Assembly: GCA_029747015.1 (NCBI GenBank)
Contig: JAKOGI010000001.1
Span: 2,189,001 to 2,253,000, forward strand
DNA: 64,000 bases
Source: Carnegiea gigantea
Taxonomy: Eukaryota; Streptophyta; Magnoliopsida; Caryophyllales; Cactaceae
Direction: 5' to 3'
Shown here piece by piece: positions 1 through 11,800 of the stretch. The translations under genes were made by a program, and so were the position numbers. The notes below the pieces were generated by a model. The model was not told where the DNA came from and did not search any database. It saw nothing but the letters and a program-made list of their open reading frames with translations. Position 1 is the first letter of the stretch; each line of letters begins with the position of its first letter.

Positions 1-3000
1 AATCTGACATTTAGACACAAATCCATACAGCACAACTTTACCCATGTCAAGTATCACAGACTCTATGTGTTCATAGGTGCTCAAACTCAACCTTTCCTCA
101 CACCATCATACAGGGAGCCTCATGCATTGAGTTGTTGGTATGATAGTAGGAAAAAGCGGTATCATATATCCATTCACCAGCAAAGGCACTAACTAATCAG
201 CAACCTAGAGATGGATGCTCCACCCACCATTTCCCAAGGTAAAATTCATTTCATCCACTAGAAAGTAATATAAACAGTGACAGGAATAAGTAATATCTTT
301 AGCTACACAAGGAATAAGCAAGCTGCATTGCAAGGATTCAATTCAAAACCCGCATATTAAACCATGATGACACCAAAGTCATCAAATGCAAAGGGAAAAC
401 AAAATAAAGCATTTCTACAAAGGAGGAGCATCCTTCATTTTGCAGGTGGAGGACGTCATCTAGGTCCTATCTCCCCCCCCCCCTGTACGGGCCTCTTGAA
501 GTCCTTATCAAGCTTCTTTGCCATCAGATAAAATGCTACTAAAAAAACATAAATGCAAGCTTAGCAAGAAAAGACCAGATCATCATAGAAACACTGGATT
601 AAAGATTTCAAAATATTTGAAACACATGCAGAACACCTTCAGAAGCCCACACACATAAGAAAACGGAAAGCACTACAGTGATGCCCCTTCAGAACACAAA
701 TAAAAAGTAACATAGCAACAAGCTCCCAGTCAATTAGTTAGACATCCCTACCAAAATATGCGTTTTAAACTTTTCATCATACTGCTAAAAATGCCACCAT
801 TATTATGGATCTCACTTGGAAATTTCGTCATTTTTTAGCCAATTTAAAACTTCAATGGGAAGACAACAAATGCAAGGATTGCACATGGAGAGAAAACCTT
901 ATTCCTGAGAACGCGTTCTCGAAAAGATTTATGCTGGCATAATGATTGAAGAAACTGCAAAGAGGCCTCACATTGCTGGCAACAGAAGTAAACAGTTTTT
1001 TCCGAAGCCAGACTGGGATTTGAGTAAATATCCTTTTCATCAGCTGACAACTTGATATGAAGAAAGTTAATATTCCTGCGAACTGCTCCAAAAGCAGCAT
1101 CAATAAATATGTCAACCTGTCAATGAAGAAAGCAGAGATATAATGAATTTTAACGACCAAAATGCCAACAGACCAGTACTCCAGAGTCCTGCCGAAGCCA
1201 AGTTTTGAGCACTCAGATTTACACTGCCTTACCCCTCTGGTGGAGTCACAAACAGATTCTTCCCTTTGTACACTACACATATGTTGCATCCATCATGGAA
1301 AAAAAATTCACAAGATTTGAAAGTTACATTCCTATGAATTTGTGATAAACATCAGGCAATCTTCCCTTGCTTGAACATAACTTAGATCTGAGGCAGTGGA
1401 GTGGGAGTGGAGGGCAGAATGTTTACAAGGTAATTAATTTGTTCGATTGTTGGGAAGTGCAAAAACAGAAATAACTGATGCGAGGAAGACAGTGATTTTG
1501 ACACAATAGATCAATTAACAGTTCTTGGAGTGAAGGTTGCCATACAAAAAAACTAAACAGAGGTTTCTACAAACATATACCTTAGGATGTGCCAGCAGAA
1601 CATAAGCAAGCTCATGCCACTGTGATGAAATGCAAGCTGTCAATAGATACATACTGCAAGCTACAAGAGCCGAGTAAAGAAGCGGCACAGAACCAGACAA
1701 ATGGTGTTCCTAGAATAGAAAAGGCATGCATCAGCATTATGTATGACACAATATTTTATGCAACTAAATAAATAAATACAACAATTGAAGTAGTAGGGAA
1801 ATTGAGGAACCTTTCCATAGGCACTGAAAAGAACAAGTAAATAGAACACAAGATCAAGCAGCTGCTCCGACAACTTCAGATCATCTAGCAAAATCTGTGA
1901 AATTAATCATCAATCAACAGAACATCAGACAGATATGTATAAGAAAGCAACCAGTTTTTTCACATATATATAAGGAACATCCCAAGACAAGCTAAACAAG
2001 ACTTGGACCATGGTCAAAGGAGATTTGAACCGAAATGCAGACAAGAGAACAAGCTAGAGAGAGAACATCCCAAGACAAACTAAACAAGACTTGGACCATG
2101 CTCAAAGGAGATTTGAAACGAAATGCAGACAAGTAAGAGAACAAGCTAGAGAGAGAGTAGAGACCATGGCAGGTCCCATATATAAATAACCGGGAGCCAC
2201 TGGACCTTATATGCTTCCCATATATGCTTGTCAAGCATCAGGCTAATCAAATATGCATCAATCTCACTGGTCCCAACATTGAGCTCCCCCCCCCCCCCCC
2301 AAAAAAAAAACCGGCTGTGCCCCTTAACTTTGATTCAATACAAGAGGGAAAGATAACCTGCAAAGTCTGTACCAACAATGGCAAATAAAGTCTTGTATAC
2401 ACATAGAAGTATGTCGGCCACAAGGGTTCAAGATGCGGCTTTGGTCACGATTGCAGTTTTGGTCACGGTATCACAAAATTGCTCTAAACAAACGTTGTTG
2501 CAAGGGTCAAAATGTGGCCGGTCAACTTCAAAACCATTTTGTCGCGGATTGACCACATTTTGAATCCATTGTCAACTCATACGAAGAAGTGTGAACAAAC
2601 AAAAAAACAATTAATACGTTGAACCTAAGCAAGGACTAAACTTCAACGGCCCCCCCCCCCCAAAAAAAAAAAAAATTGATACTGATCTCGTTCATCTAAA
2701 TTGAGCACAGTTTCCATCAACTCAAGATTTTCCAGTAGATACCAATAAAAACACCTGAACCTCTGCTCAAGTGCCCCTCAATTGAGTAATTAAGAAGACA
2801 GTGCAACTAAAACTCAGAGCAAGCTGAAACACTTAGCATGGGCTTGCTTGCAAAAACAAATTTGTCTTCGAAAAAAGTTTACTGTGCTCAAATTTCAAAG
2901 GTTTCATTTAGGAAGAAAGGGATGAAATGGGGAGAAGCTTGTTGATTTTACGTACAGAATCATGCACGATAGCCTGCGGCTGTCATCTTCATCCTTGGTC

Positions 3001-3362
3001 CTCTTTTATACATGATTGATACCTTTCAGATCCCTAGCAGTATTCTCTATTACTTGTATTTATTTTTTCTTTTTCAAAAAGATGGGGGACAGTAGGGATG
3101 GTGCATTTTTCTAAAATCAAGTAGGCAGTGAAATACAATAGGGAACTTGGAGCTAATTCCCACACTTCCTTTGTACTTAATTTAAAAAAACAAAAAGAAA
3201 ATGAGAAAGCCGTATCATCCTATTCCAGAATTCAGACAACGAGGGCATAGCTCTGTAGAAGTCATTTCCAACAACGGGGGCAAAAGGGTGACTTATCCCT
3301 AAACCTGCAAGCTCCCTGACCACTTTTGTTTCCCCCTATCTTCTGCATCAGTCTCACTGATT

Positions 3363-3424
<62 letters not shown>

Positions 3425-5372
3425 CATATTGATAAAGAAAAGGTAATATATTAATATAAAAAGATCAGAAGCTCAGCTGCACAGTGAGCATCGTACGAAA
3501 GGCTATATACAACCTAAGTATAAACTATCCACACAATCTGCCAAATCAATAGAAGAAGAGCTAAACTTCCCATTCTTCCAAAAGTAGAGAATTTTGCTGA
3601 AATTCTCTTTCAAACGCTGAAGAATTTTGATGAAATATATATATATATCTGGTGGCTTTAGGAGCCTTCTGTAGCGAGTTATACATCAGATGCCCAGCAG
3701 TGCCCATTCCTGCCATCTGCCAACCAATAAATTCCAATGAGCAGATGGGACCATAGAAATGCTCAATTCACTGCAGTTACCGATTTGATACCCAACCCAC
3801 CCCCTCCTTTGCTAATCTTGTTTTCTCCATTCCTTTGTCAATCCTGGAAGAAAGCAATCTGCCAACTCAAAACTCAATCTCTCACTTCAGTTTCGAAATT
3901 CAGTCCTTGTACAAGTTTTCTTATTCTTCGGCTAGCTGCTCAAAGACTTGAAATTTTCCATGACTTATTTGCCTGAGAAATTATTGTTGCAGGTTTTTTT
4001 TTTTTTTTTGTGTGTGTGTGTGTGTGTCTGTGAGGGGGACTCATCCATCTATCTTTCTCTCCCCTCTGTCTTGACATAGCCCGTTTGGCTCTGTATGCAT
4101 ATTCTCACCTTTCAAGAGTCCAACCCCATTATCAAATTCATTGAACGCTACATAAGCACTTAATCAGCATCAGTAGCCATACCCTGGTTGATTGGACAAG
4201 CATAATATTTTGACGGCCAACTAAAAACCAAGGAGAAACATATAAGACAGATTCACGTCATCACAATAAATATACAGGCTGAGTCACTACAGGAGCTCTA
4301 GTTCCTCATTCTTGTACCACATGAATAAGTCGGCATATTCTGACAGTTTCATCTAAACGCTCCCCCCCCCCCAACAAAAAACCCGAAGGGGGGGGGGGAG
4401 TTCCACAGTGGCACTTCACAAAAGTAGAGAAGATTAGCTAAAAGAGTTCCACCTAAATTGCTAAAAAGCAACTTTTTTCTTTTCTAAGGATCTCGCATTT
4501 CTAAAAAGGCTATGATGCTTGCTATCGTGTTGATGAGGTAATGAAACAATGAAATCACGTGCTTCACCACTTGATTAACGAACAAGAGCTCCCACTTCCC
4601 ATATAGAGAAACCATCTAATGTCCGTAGCCCCAATGTCCAATTGAAATGCACAATCATCAAGGATTGCGAATGCTCTAGCAGTAATAGTCTCAGTAGGCA
4701 GTATTCACCTCATGTCAGATGGGCAACCCCAAATTCAAACTCAAATTGACAGATGGTATTAAGATAACTTACTTGCTCAAGCTTAGGGTGTCGAGAAGCT
4801 ATCTCACACAGAGAATGCAAAAGGCGGAACCCAGACAACAAATATCTCAACGAGGCTTCATCTCTTTTTGAGGACAAAAGCACAGCAGTGAGGTGCAAAG
4901 GAAGGTAACGCAGGAGTTTGTCCGCCTCAATCTGAAATTTAGCAGCCACTTCAACTCTTTTTTTTTTTTTTTTTTTTAATCAAACCCACTGATATTTTCA
5001 AACCAAAAAACATCAAACCCACTCAAATTGAAGCAAAGATAATAAATTATCAGCAAAACTAATACAAAACGTTTCTGGGTCTTCTATATGATTTTCAAAT
5101 AACCTGTAAGGATGACCCATGTTTTGTTATATGCAATACCAAGTTGTCAGAGTCCTTCAACAGCTTACTAAGCTCCCGAGAGTTAAATCTTTGTAACTCT
5201 CTCACTTCTGCAGTCAAGTCAATAGCCTGTATACATAAATGGAAGCAGAAACAAGGGCCAATAAATAAACTATTTGAAATTTCCGCAAATGATAAGGCGT
5301 CTACACATGAAGGTATAAACAAAATCAAAGGGTAAATTACACCCCAAAAAAAAAGCATACCTGAGAAATCAT
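1..5372 (-). CDS. NDX: Nodulin homeobox protein (NDX), N-terminal part; gene runs off the left edge
   Basis: Six coding exons can be joined: 5372-5361, 5226-5104, 4931-4773, 1894-1811, 1709-1581 and 1116-898. All have GT-AG borders and lengths divisible by three, giving 242 codons. Recognised NDX blocks include IDLTAEVRELQRFNSREL, YLPLHLTAVLLSSKRDEA, LLDDLKLSEQLLDLVFYLL, LVACSMYLLTACISSQWHEL and CCQQCEASLQFLQSLCQ. The start ATG at 5372 is the first in frame after an upstream stop and gives MISQ before the conserved block. Bases 1-897 read as intron; the remaining exons, including the homeodomain near the C terminus, lie outside the window. In Arabidopsis NDX is a nuclear protein that binds single-stranded DNA of an R-loop at the FLC antisense promoter and works with Polycomb factors. 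Function here is inferred from homology. Family assignment is firm; small exons missed in the introns are possible but not needed. Confidence 0.88.
1975..2154. repeat. Tandem duplication of about 88 bp in an NDX intron
   Basis: Two adjacent copies start with gaacatcccaagacaa at 1975 and 2063. They differ by a few substitutions and a 4 bp insertion (taag) in the second copy. It is a simple segmental tandem duplication without coding content. Confidence 0.85.
3365..3424. repeat. Compound microsatellite (TC)n-(TA)n
   Basis: About 46 bp of uninterrupted TC repeat is followed directly by TA repeats, within NDX intron 3. Confidence 0.95.
4360..4400. repeat. Poly(C)/poly(G) inverted repeat, hairpin-forming
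   Basis: CT followed by 11 C (4362-4372) and 11 G followed by AG (4388-4398, then AG) form a perfect 13 bp stem around a 15-base A-rich loop. The run lies in an NDX intron. It is unlikely to be a terminator in a Pol II gene; a mutational origin from a poly(C) tract is possible. Confidence 0.8.
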
Positions 5373-5640
5373 AGTGCGGAAGAATCCGGAGAAAAGGCGA
5401 GTAGATCACTTGACTCCACAGCATCTCAGAGAAAATCTGCTGATTGTCGAACACTTATACTCAAGCACTGCATTCAACTGATGAAAAAGAGTGATACTGA
5501 TAGAGGGAGAAGACGGGAGGGAGAAATTAGGGATACAAAAGGGAGGGAAAGTAGCGAAGACGAAGAAGAGGAGGAAGAGATTGGAAGAAATTGAATTCAA
5601 TCAATTGAATTGAATCTGGCGAATGGGGCTGCTCTCGCCC
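5361..5640 (-). promoter_or_regulatory. NDX 5' untranslated region and transcript start zone
   Basis: Upstream of the NDX start on the minus strand lies a pyrimidine-rich leader (about 5480-5590, runs of TCTTCC and CTCCCT), typical of plant 5' UTRs. An out-of-frame ATG at 5424 precedes the main ATG and reads through it in another frame, so it could act as an overlapping upstream ORF. The exact transcription start cannot be seen; the GC-richer stretch ending near 5640 marks the likely limit. Confidence 0.5.
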
Positions 5641-5746
5641 GGGGGAGTAGAGCCCAAATTTCTTGTACCCCCTTTGCCCTTTTGCATGTCGTTTATTTAT
5701 TCATCACAAATAAATAAATAAATAAATAAAATTTACTCATGTTTTG

Positions 5747-6078
5747 CAGGGGCGGAGCCAGGATTTAAAGTAAAGGGAGACGGGATTAATAATATACATA
5801 ATATAGACTTTAATAGTTTTAAAAATGAAATGTATAGCTAACACATTTAATAAAGTAGTCCTCGATGAGACATTATATTTTGAAAGTAAAGTATGATATC
5901 GTCATTCGACAGACTTTAAAAAATATTCAAAGAAAAAATTACATAAAAGGCAACACGAAGAGTTGAACCCGTAACCTCCCACATAGAGCAACAGGCCACC
6001 AACCAATCTGCTATACTTTTTTCCCCAAAAAGTAGGGGGGTCAATTGCCCCCCTTGCCCCTTACTGGCTTCGCCACTG
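5747..6078. mobile_element. hAT-type MITE (332 bp) upstream of NDX
   Basis: Terminal inverted repeats are CAGGGGCGGAGCCAGGA on the left and, read inward from the right, CAGTGGCGAAGCCAGTA. The 8 bp flanks atgttttg and atattttg (7 of 8 identical) are the expected hAT target-site duplication. The interior is AT-rich and non-coding, with a tRNA-like scrap near 5950-6010. It lies about 110-440 bp beyond the NDX transcript start zone, so it may form part of its upstream region. Confidence 0.8.
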
Positions 6079-6086
6079 ATATTTTG

Positions 6087-8227
6087 TGGAAAGATTTGGC
6101 ATCTCATAACAAGATCAGACAACCTTGTAATTTTTGAATCATTACATGACAATACATATTTGTATTTTTTGGGGAAAAAAAGGATAAATTAATAAATAAG
6201 TTAGTAAAAGTCAATCGTATGATTGAGATACATTTATAGATATGACATTATTTGATTTTGTAGGCTCAAGTTGTAACATATAAAGGGATGGAAGGGGTAG
6301 ACACAATCATAGTTTTTAAGTGCTTAAGTTAAGGTCTTTTTATCAGTATATATATCCCACCTCCCAAAAATATTAACTGACTTTTAGGATAATTTAGTGA
6401 CTCAATTTTCTATTGTTTCTTGTTGAATATATCTCAATTTTTTGACGTGATATAGTCAAACCAATTACTTGACAAAAAATTTATAGTTTATAATAGGGGG
6501 TTCTCATAGATAATTGCGCAGAGATAAATTAATCTTTGTAAATGAGTTGCCTCGTACTATATCAAGGTGAATGCATGTCCCATTTTGCTTTTCTTTGACT
6601 TGATGATACAGCATGGTTAGATATATCATTTGTAATTCTTAATTCACCACTTTGCATCATTTATAGCAAATAGATTCATTATGCTAATGTTATTTTTTAT
6701 TAAAGAATCACTTCATCATTTATAATGGACATTTCATTATTTTTTAGGTTTATTATTCAAAGCTTACTAAGATTAATTGATGAAGTAGTTGATGCTTTGC
6801 GGGCAATGCTACGAAGAAATTATTATACGAAATTCATGTTTTAGCCACAAAAGAGACCAGTCAAAAGATGCCAATTAATTGAGGCAAAAAGAGCTCCATA
6901 GCTACTCAAAATTGGGTACCCTAAAGTTGCCAAGCAAAAACTGCGAGGAAAATACTCATAAGAGCTTTATCCTTTATAAAGAAATAAGGATAAGAAATTA
7001 TATGTACTAATAATTAAAATTTTAAAGACCTATTTGATTAAAGGCCTTGAACAATTTATAAAATTTCAAGAAGTAACATTAGTTCATTCAGTTTAAGCAT
7101 TTTGTTCCATACGATTAGTCGAATAGCATTTCTTTAAATGTGGAGCGCTGAAGAGTTGTGAATGATGCGAGAGTTGTGAAGGAAACTTCTCTACTTACAC
7201 TTGGTGGAGCTCTCCGCACCAACGCAAGTGAGATAAGAACCACCTCGATCTATGACATCATTGACATGTCCATTAGGCATTATTCCGAAGGTAAATTTAA
7301 CTAACATGAAATTAATTGGGGTCAGTAACGAAAATCAATGGGACATTCTATGCTTCTATCTCTGTGTGTTCTATATGTAAGCCAAGGGCCACAACATCTC
7401 TCACGGCTACACATCAATAGAGAAAGACTACAATAAGGACAGAGCGTTACTCATCGTGGGAACATCAATCTCTTATACAAACTTCAGTACAAAACTATAA
7501 CGTTCTCGAGTATAACAATAATTACAGTTAAAACGCTACTTTATAAGTTCGAACAGACTAGAAAAGAAGTGAAAATACAAAAATAGTCCAAAAATTACAT
7601 CTAAGAACCAGTATTGACTAGAGGAAAGTTTTATTAATGCTGGAAACTAGCGTAAAGGGACAAAGAGGTTATTCCTTTACGTACCACATACATTTAATTG
7701 TAACTTTTCTCTCAATTATCTTCTGTGTGCATGTTTTTTTTCCTTGACCGAACACATCCATGCTTGAGTTATGAACCATTTCAAAAACAACAATATCATG
7801 TGATACCATTTGTTTCTATAGAATTCCAACGTCAAGTACTAGATAGTAGGCTACGAGCAAAACGCCTGAACCAATGCAGATAGCAATTCCATAGGCCTTA
7901 ACCAAAATGCATTTTAGAAGCATTAAAAACAAAAAACGGATTAAGCTCAATATACGAAACCGAACCAAACAATAAAGTCTCCCCTTCACAGATTTTTTAA
8001 AATTATTTATCGCTTTTTTTTTGGGGGGGGGGGGGGGGGGAGCCTGCTGGGGAGGGTGTGCGACATTTCATGCAACAAAATAGACAGCTCAAGGGCGTTT
8101 TCCACTTCGATTCAGGAAGCAAGATCAAGCAATTTCGGTGGACTGTCAACACACCAAGGGATACCGTTGATGTGTCCTTGCTACTTATACAGAGGAGGTT
8201 GACCAATCACAAACCTAAAACATTGTC

Positions 8228-8262
<35 letters not shown>

Positions 8263-8805
8263 AAAGGAACCAACAAACCAGAGGAAAAACCTTCAAAACC
8301 AATCCCCCCTTCTGCGCAACAATGAGAGGAGGGAAAGAGTACCCACAAAAACACAAAACCAGTCCCTACATTGAGTGAGAAGATGGTACAGAGGTTCTGT
8401 TTAATTACACGTAAATACATAAATTAATGTCACAATAAACATGGACTAAAAACCTCTATCTCAACAACTGCAACCTCTAAGCAGCAAATGTTGTTGCATT
8501 TACTCCTGGCCTCAATGTACACATTAACAGGAAAGAGAGAATGGGGCGGGGTGGGGGAGGGGGTTTGATACAGGGTTCTATTACGCACATGACACATACA
8601 AGCTAACAAAATCGGCTAATTCTTCTACGACACAGGAGTTACATATACAAAGGATGAGGCTTACACTATCCAAAACCTTTAAACATTGAATGACTCTTGC
8701 AGCATTTCACTGTAAAGATGTATATGTAGATAATCAGGAATTCTGAGCAGGAAGCACAAACAGCCATATAATTCTGGTGACGAATGTTTGAGATATAACC
8801 AAATT
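6087..8805. other. Intergenic region between NDX 5' end and BSL1 3' end
   Basis: AT-rich sequence without a recognisable gene or transposon ORF. It contains a T9-G18 tract (8014-8040) and a (GA)n run (8230-8259). The last few hundred bases up to 8805 should include the BSL1 3' UTR; I saw no decisive polyadenylation signal. Confidence 0.6.
8014..8040. repeat. T9-G18 tract
   Basis: One of several poly(C)-poly(A)/poly(T)-poly(G) junction tracts in the window; others lie at 2286-2310, 2650-2675, 8947-8974, 9693-9708, 10216-10236, 11530-11553 and 21704-21729. Confidence 0.95.
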
Positions 8806-11800
8806 TCAGATAAATGCAAGTGAGCTACGGTCATGATCAGGCTGTGGGCGGCCTCTTGTAGGAGTAGGTGGTCTCTGTGTGTTCAGCTCCTGAACCATTA
8901 AAGGGTGGGCTTATCAGTGCTTAGCTGTTTTTTCCCCCCTTCTTTGTTTTTTTTTTGGGGGGGGAGGGGGGGGGAGCAGTAATGCAGTATGTGAGACTAA
9001 CTGGACCTTAGTTTCAGGGAGCAAAAATTTTACCTGCATCCAAGAGTCATCCAAGGCCCGTTCTGGGGACGTCTCAGGTGACTGCACTGGAGGTGGTAAG
9101 GGATGAATCAACTTTGGAACAACCACCAAACCCCTACCAATAACGAGTATTGCTCCAGCATTGTTTGCAGTTCCTGAAAAATTACAATTAGAATATGTTC
9201 TTTACACAGTGGAGAACAAAAGCCCAATAACAACAACAATTGGACCAACCACAATAGTTTGTAGCCGAGAAGAGTGTGATCAACTGTCCTTGAGCAAATC
9301 TTTCAAAACCATCCATTACGCACTCATGGGCTCTTATGATCAGCTGCAGTTTATTTCTCTTACAAAACTCGGTGACCCGGTCCGGCTGGAAACAAGAACA
9401 GTTCGAGACAGCTAAATAATTAGCCATTAGCCAACAAATAATGGTTGAACAAGATGAAAAAGACAGAAACAAAGCCTTCTACATGCAGCTGCAAGGAGAA
9501 ATGGCCGAAAGGAAAACTCAAGTTGAATGAACAAGTCTACAATTATCCTCAATTCAATCATACAAAAGCCAAAATGAAAACAAAGAAAAGCAAAAGCAAA
9601 ACAACAAAAAGAAATTAATGGAAAAGCAACAGAAGAATAAAACCAAAACAAAAAGCACCAAGAAAGTTCTTTTCCTTTCTTTTCTTTTGTTTGGGGGGGG
9701 GGGGGGGGCTCTTATTGAAAAGCGAAATCATTTGATTCCACTGCTTGCATTTGTAGCAAGTAACTCCCCGACAAACTCAGACAGATGACCCAGGAGGGGA
9801 ACGTATAGACAAGTCAGTACAAACAATACAGATAACGCATTATAATTGCAGCAAATCATTTTGCCAGCCAACTGTTGCAGAATCAGCACAACTGTTGCAG
9901 AATCAGCACATCTTGAGAGAGAGAGAATCAAAAGCAACAACCTTAAATAAGGCATCCAAATCACAATTAGTTGATTGAACGGAATCTGAAAACTAACAAA
10001 ACAAGATGTACCTTCAATCTTGGAAGAATGGAAGTCCCCACAATCATAAATGCATAATTCTTGATCCTTTATACCTAACAAGATTGATTGGAATTTACCT
10101 GATGGTGCTGAGACCCTACTTGAGCATACCAAAGACATATGGCTCAAGAAACTTTACTTTTAGGGAGGAGGAATTTCCAGCTCCATTTCTGAATCAAGTG
10201 TAGAACCTAAAAAAACCCCCCCCCCCCAAAAAAAAAGGGCCAAAAAAATAGAAAAAGGAACCTCAAAGCCAAGGGAATAACATAAGCAACCAAAGCTCAA
10301 CAGATACACCCAAACAACTAATGCCAATTCCAATAAAGTGTGGGCAAATGCACATGATCCTCTGCTAACACAACACTTGAGCATATTTCAAAAAAGAAGA
10401 CTTTTGAGGGAAAGAAGTCTTCCATATAATCTCACAGGTATCATATACTCCTTGGAAATCTGACCTTGAGGTGTTTCAACGAATATCAGCCAACGAAAAC
10501 AAGTTGACAGTCAACACCCACCAAGAAGCTAAAATCCATCTCACCTTATACCATGAGACTTGCCAATAGACTAAAGGTTAAGCTTTATGAAGAAATCTCA
10601 GTACAAACATGATCAATGAATGTGTTACCTCCCGGATCAGAAGCCCAATGATAAGAATCAGAGTCATCATGCAACAATAAAGGACAAAGGCATGCCAACT
10701 GACACGAAAGGAAATTGGATCTCTAAGATGTGACAATGTAGCACAACTGTCTTGCCCTAAAAAGTTGGGAAGCCATCACCAAACTCATGATCAAATAAAG
10801 GTAAAATGATAAACTCTCATAAGTACCATTCAGAGCCCATGAACACTCTGTGTATGTACGGGTCCACCAATTCAAAGACGAACCCATACAAGCTAACCAC
10901 TATCCACCAATTAATACATGAACCCTGGATCCTGGAAAAGCAGGTTGTTTCAATCGTAGATCTTAGATGAGCAAAGTCCAACCCATTGATTGAATTCCAC
11001 AGAAGTTGTTGTCTTGATAAAATAATCAAAAAGCTGGTTTTAATCCTATACTCTTTGTAACGTTTTGCAACTTACATGTGCTCTGTAAGACTTATTTTCT
11101 ACATATTCTTAATTTCTACATATTTCTACAAATTTTTTATTTCTCCTTTTTTTTAAAAGTTCTTACACATTCCGACATATTTATCTGGGGTTTTTTTTAA
11201 AGATTTCTTATCTTATCATCAACTTGTTTTCCTACAGATTCTTCCTACGAATTCCTATAGATTTTCTTATTCTGTACAAATTTCTAATGATGAAACAAAA
11301 TGTACCAATTCTTACAAATGAAAAGAACATGCCCTTACAAAGGAAATTAGCTTGAAACGCTAAAAAAAAGGGCATAATATGGAGCTATTGTAGAACTTTT
11401 CACAATGTACTAGAAGGGAAAGACGTCGGATCCTTTCAACACAACCCAACCACAGATCCGATTATGCTTCAAAAATGCATTCATGCTATTTGTCTCTCTC
11501 TTCCATAGCTTATTTTTTGGCTTCCACGTCCCCCCCCCCCCCCCAAAAAAAAAGAGAAAAGAAAAAAACTACTACTTCACACCCTTTTTCTTGTTAACGG
11601 CTGCCTAACTTTTGCTTTCTTTCAGAATTTGGTTCAGTATCAAATTATTTTCAAATTCCTTTTTGGAAACTACCTCTCTGCTCACTAACTATCCTTCGTG
11701 TCACTAAGGATACCTTACATACATCCAAAGTTCCCTAGAAAACACTTCAATCAGATCAGCACTGGGATTAAATCAAGCGGGGTCGGGTTCAAACATATAT

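Larger units (their letters stand above)
1895..4772 (-). other. NDX intron 3 (2.9 kb), non-coding
   Basis: This intron separates the exons ending at 4773 and starting at 1894. It holds the 88 bp tandem duplication, two poly(C)-poly(A) tracts, a (TC)n(TA)n microsatellite at 3365-3424, a T-run followed by (GT)n at about 3992-4029, and a perfect C/G hairpin at 4360-4400. No coding similarity was seen on either strand. Confidence 0.7.

Noticed and set aside
1975..2154. Possible CRISPR-like repeat
   Set aside because: Only two long adjacent copies without spacers, in a plant intron.
5940..6010. tRNA-like segment with gttgaacccgtaacctccc
   Set aside because: Only a B-box-like half is present and no cloverleaf forms; it is part of the hAT MITE.
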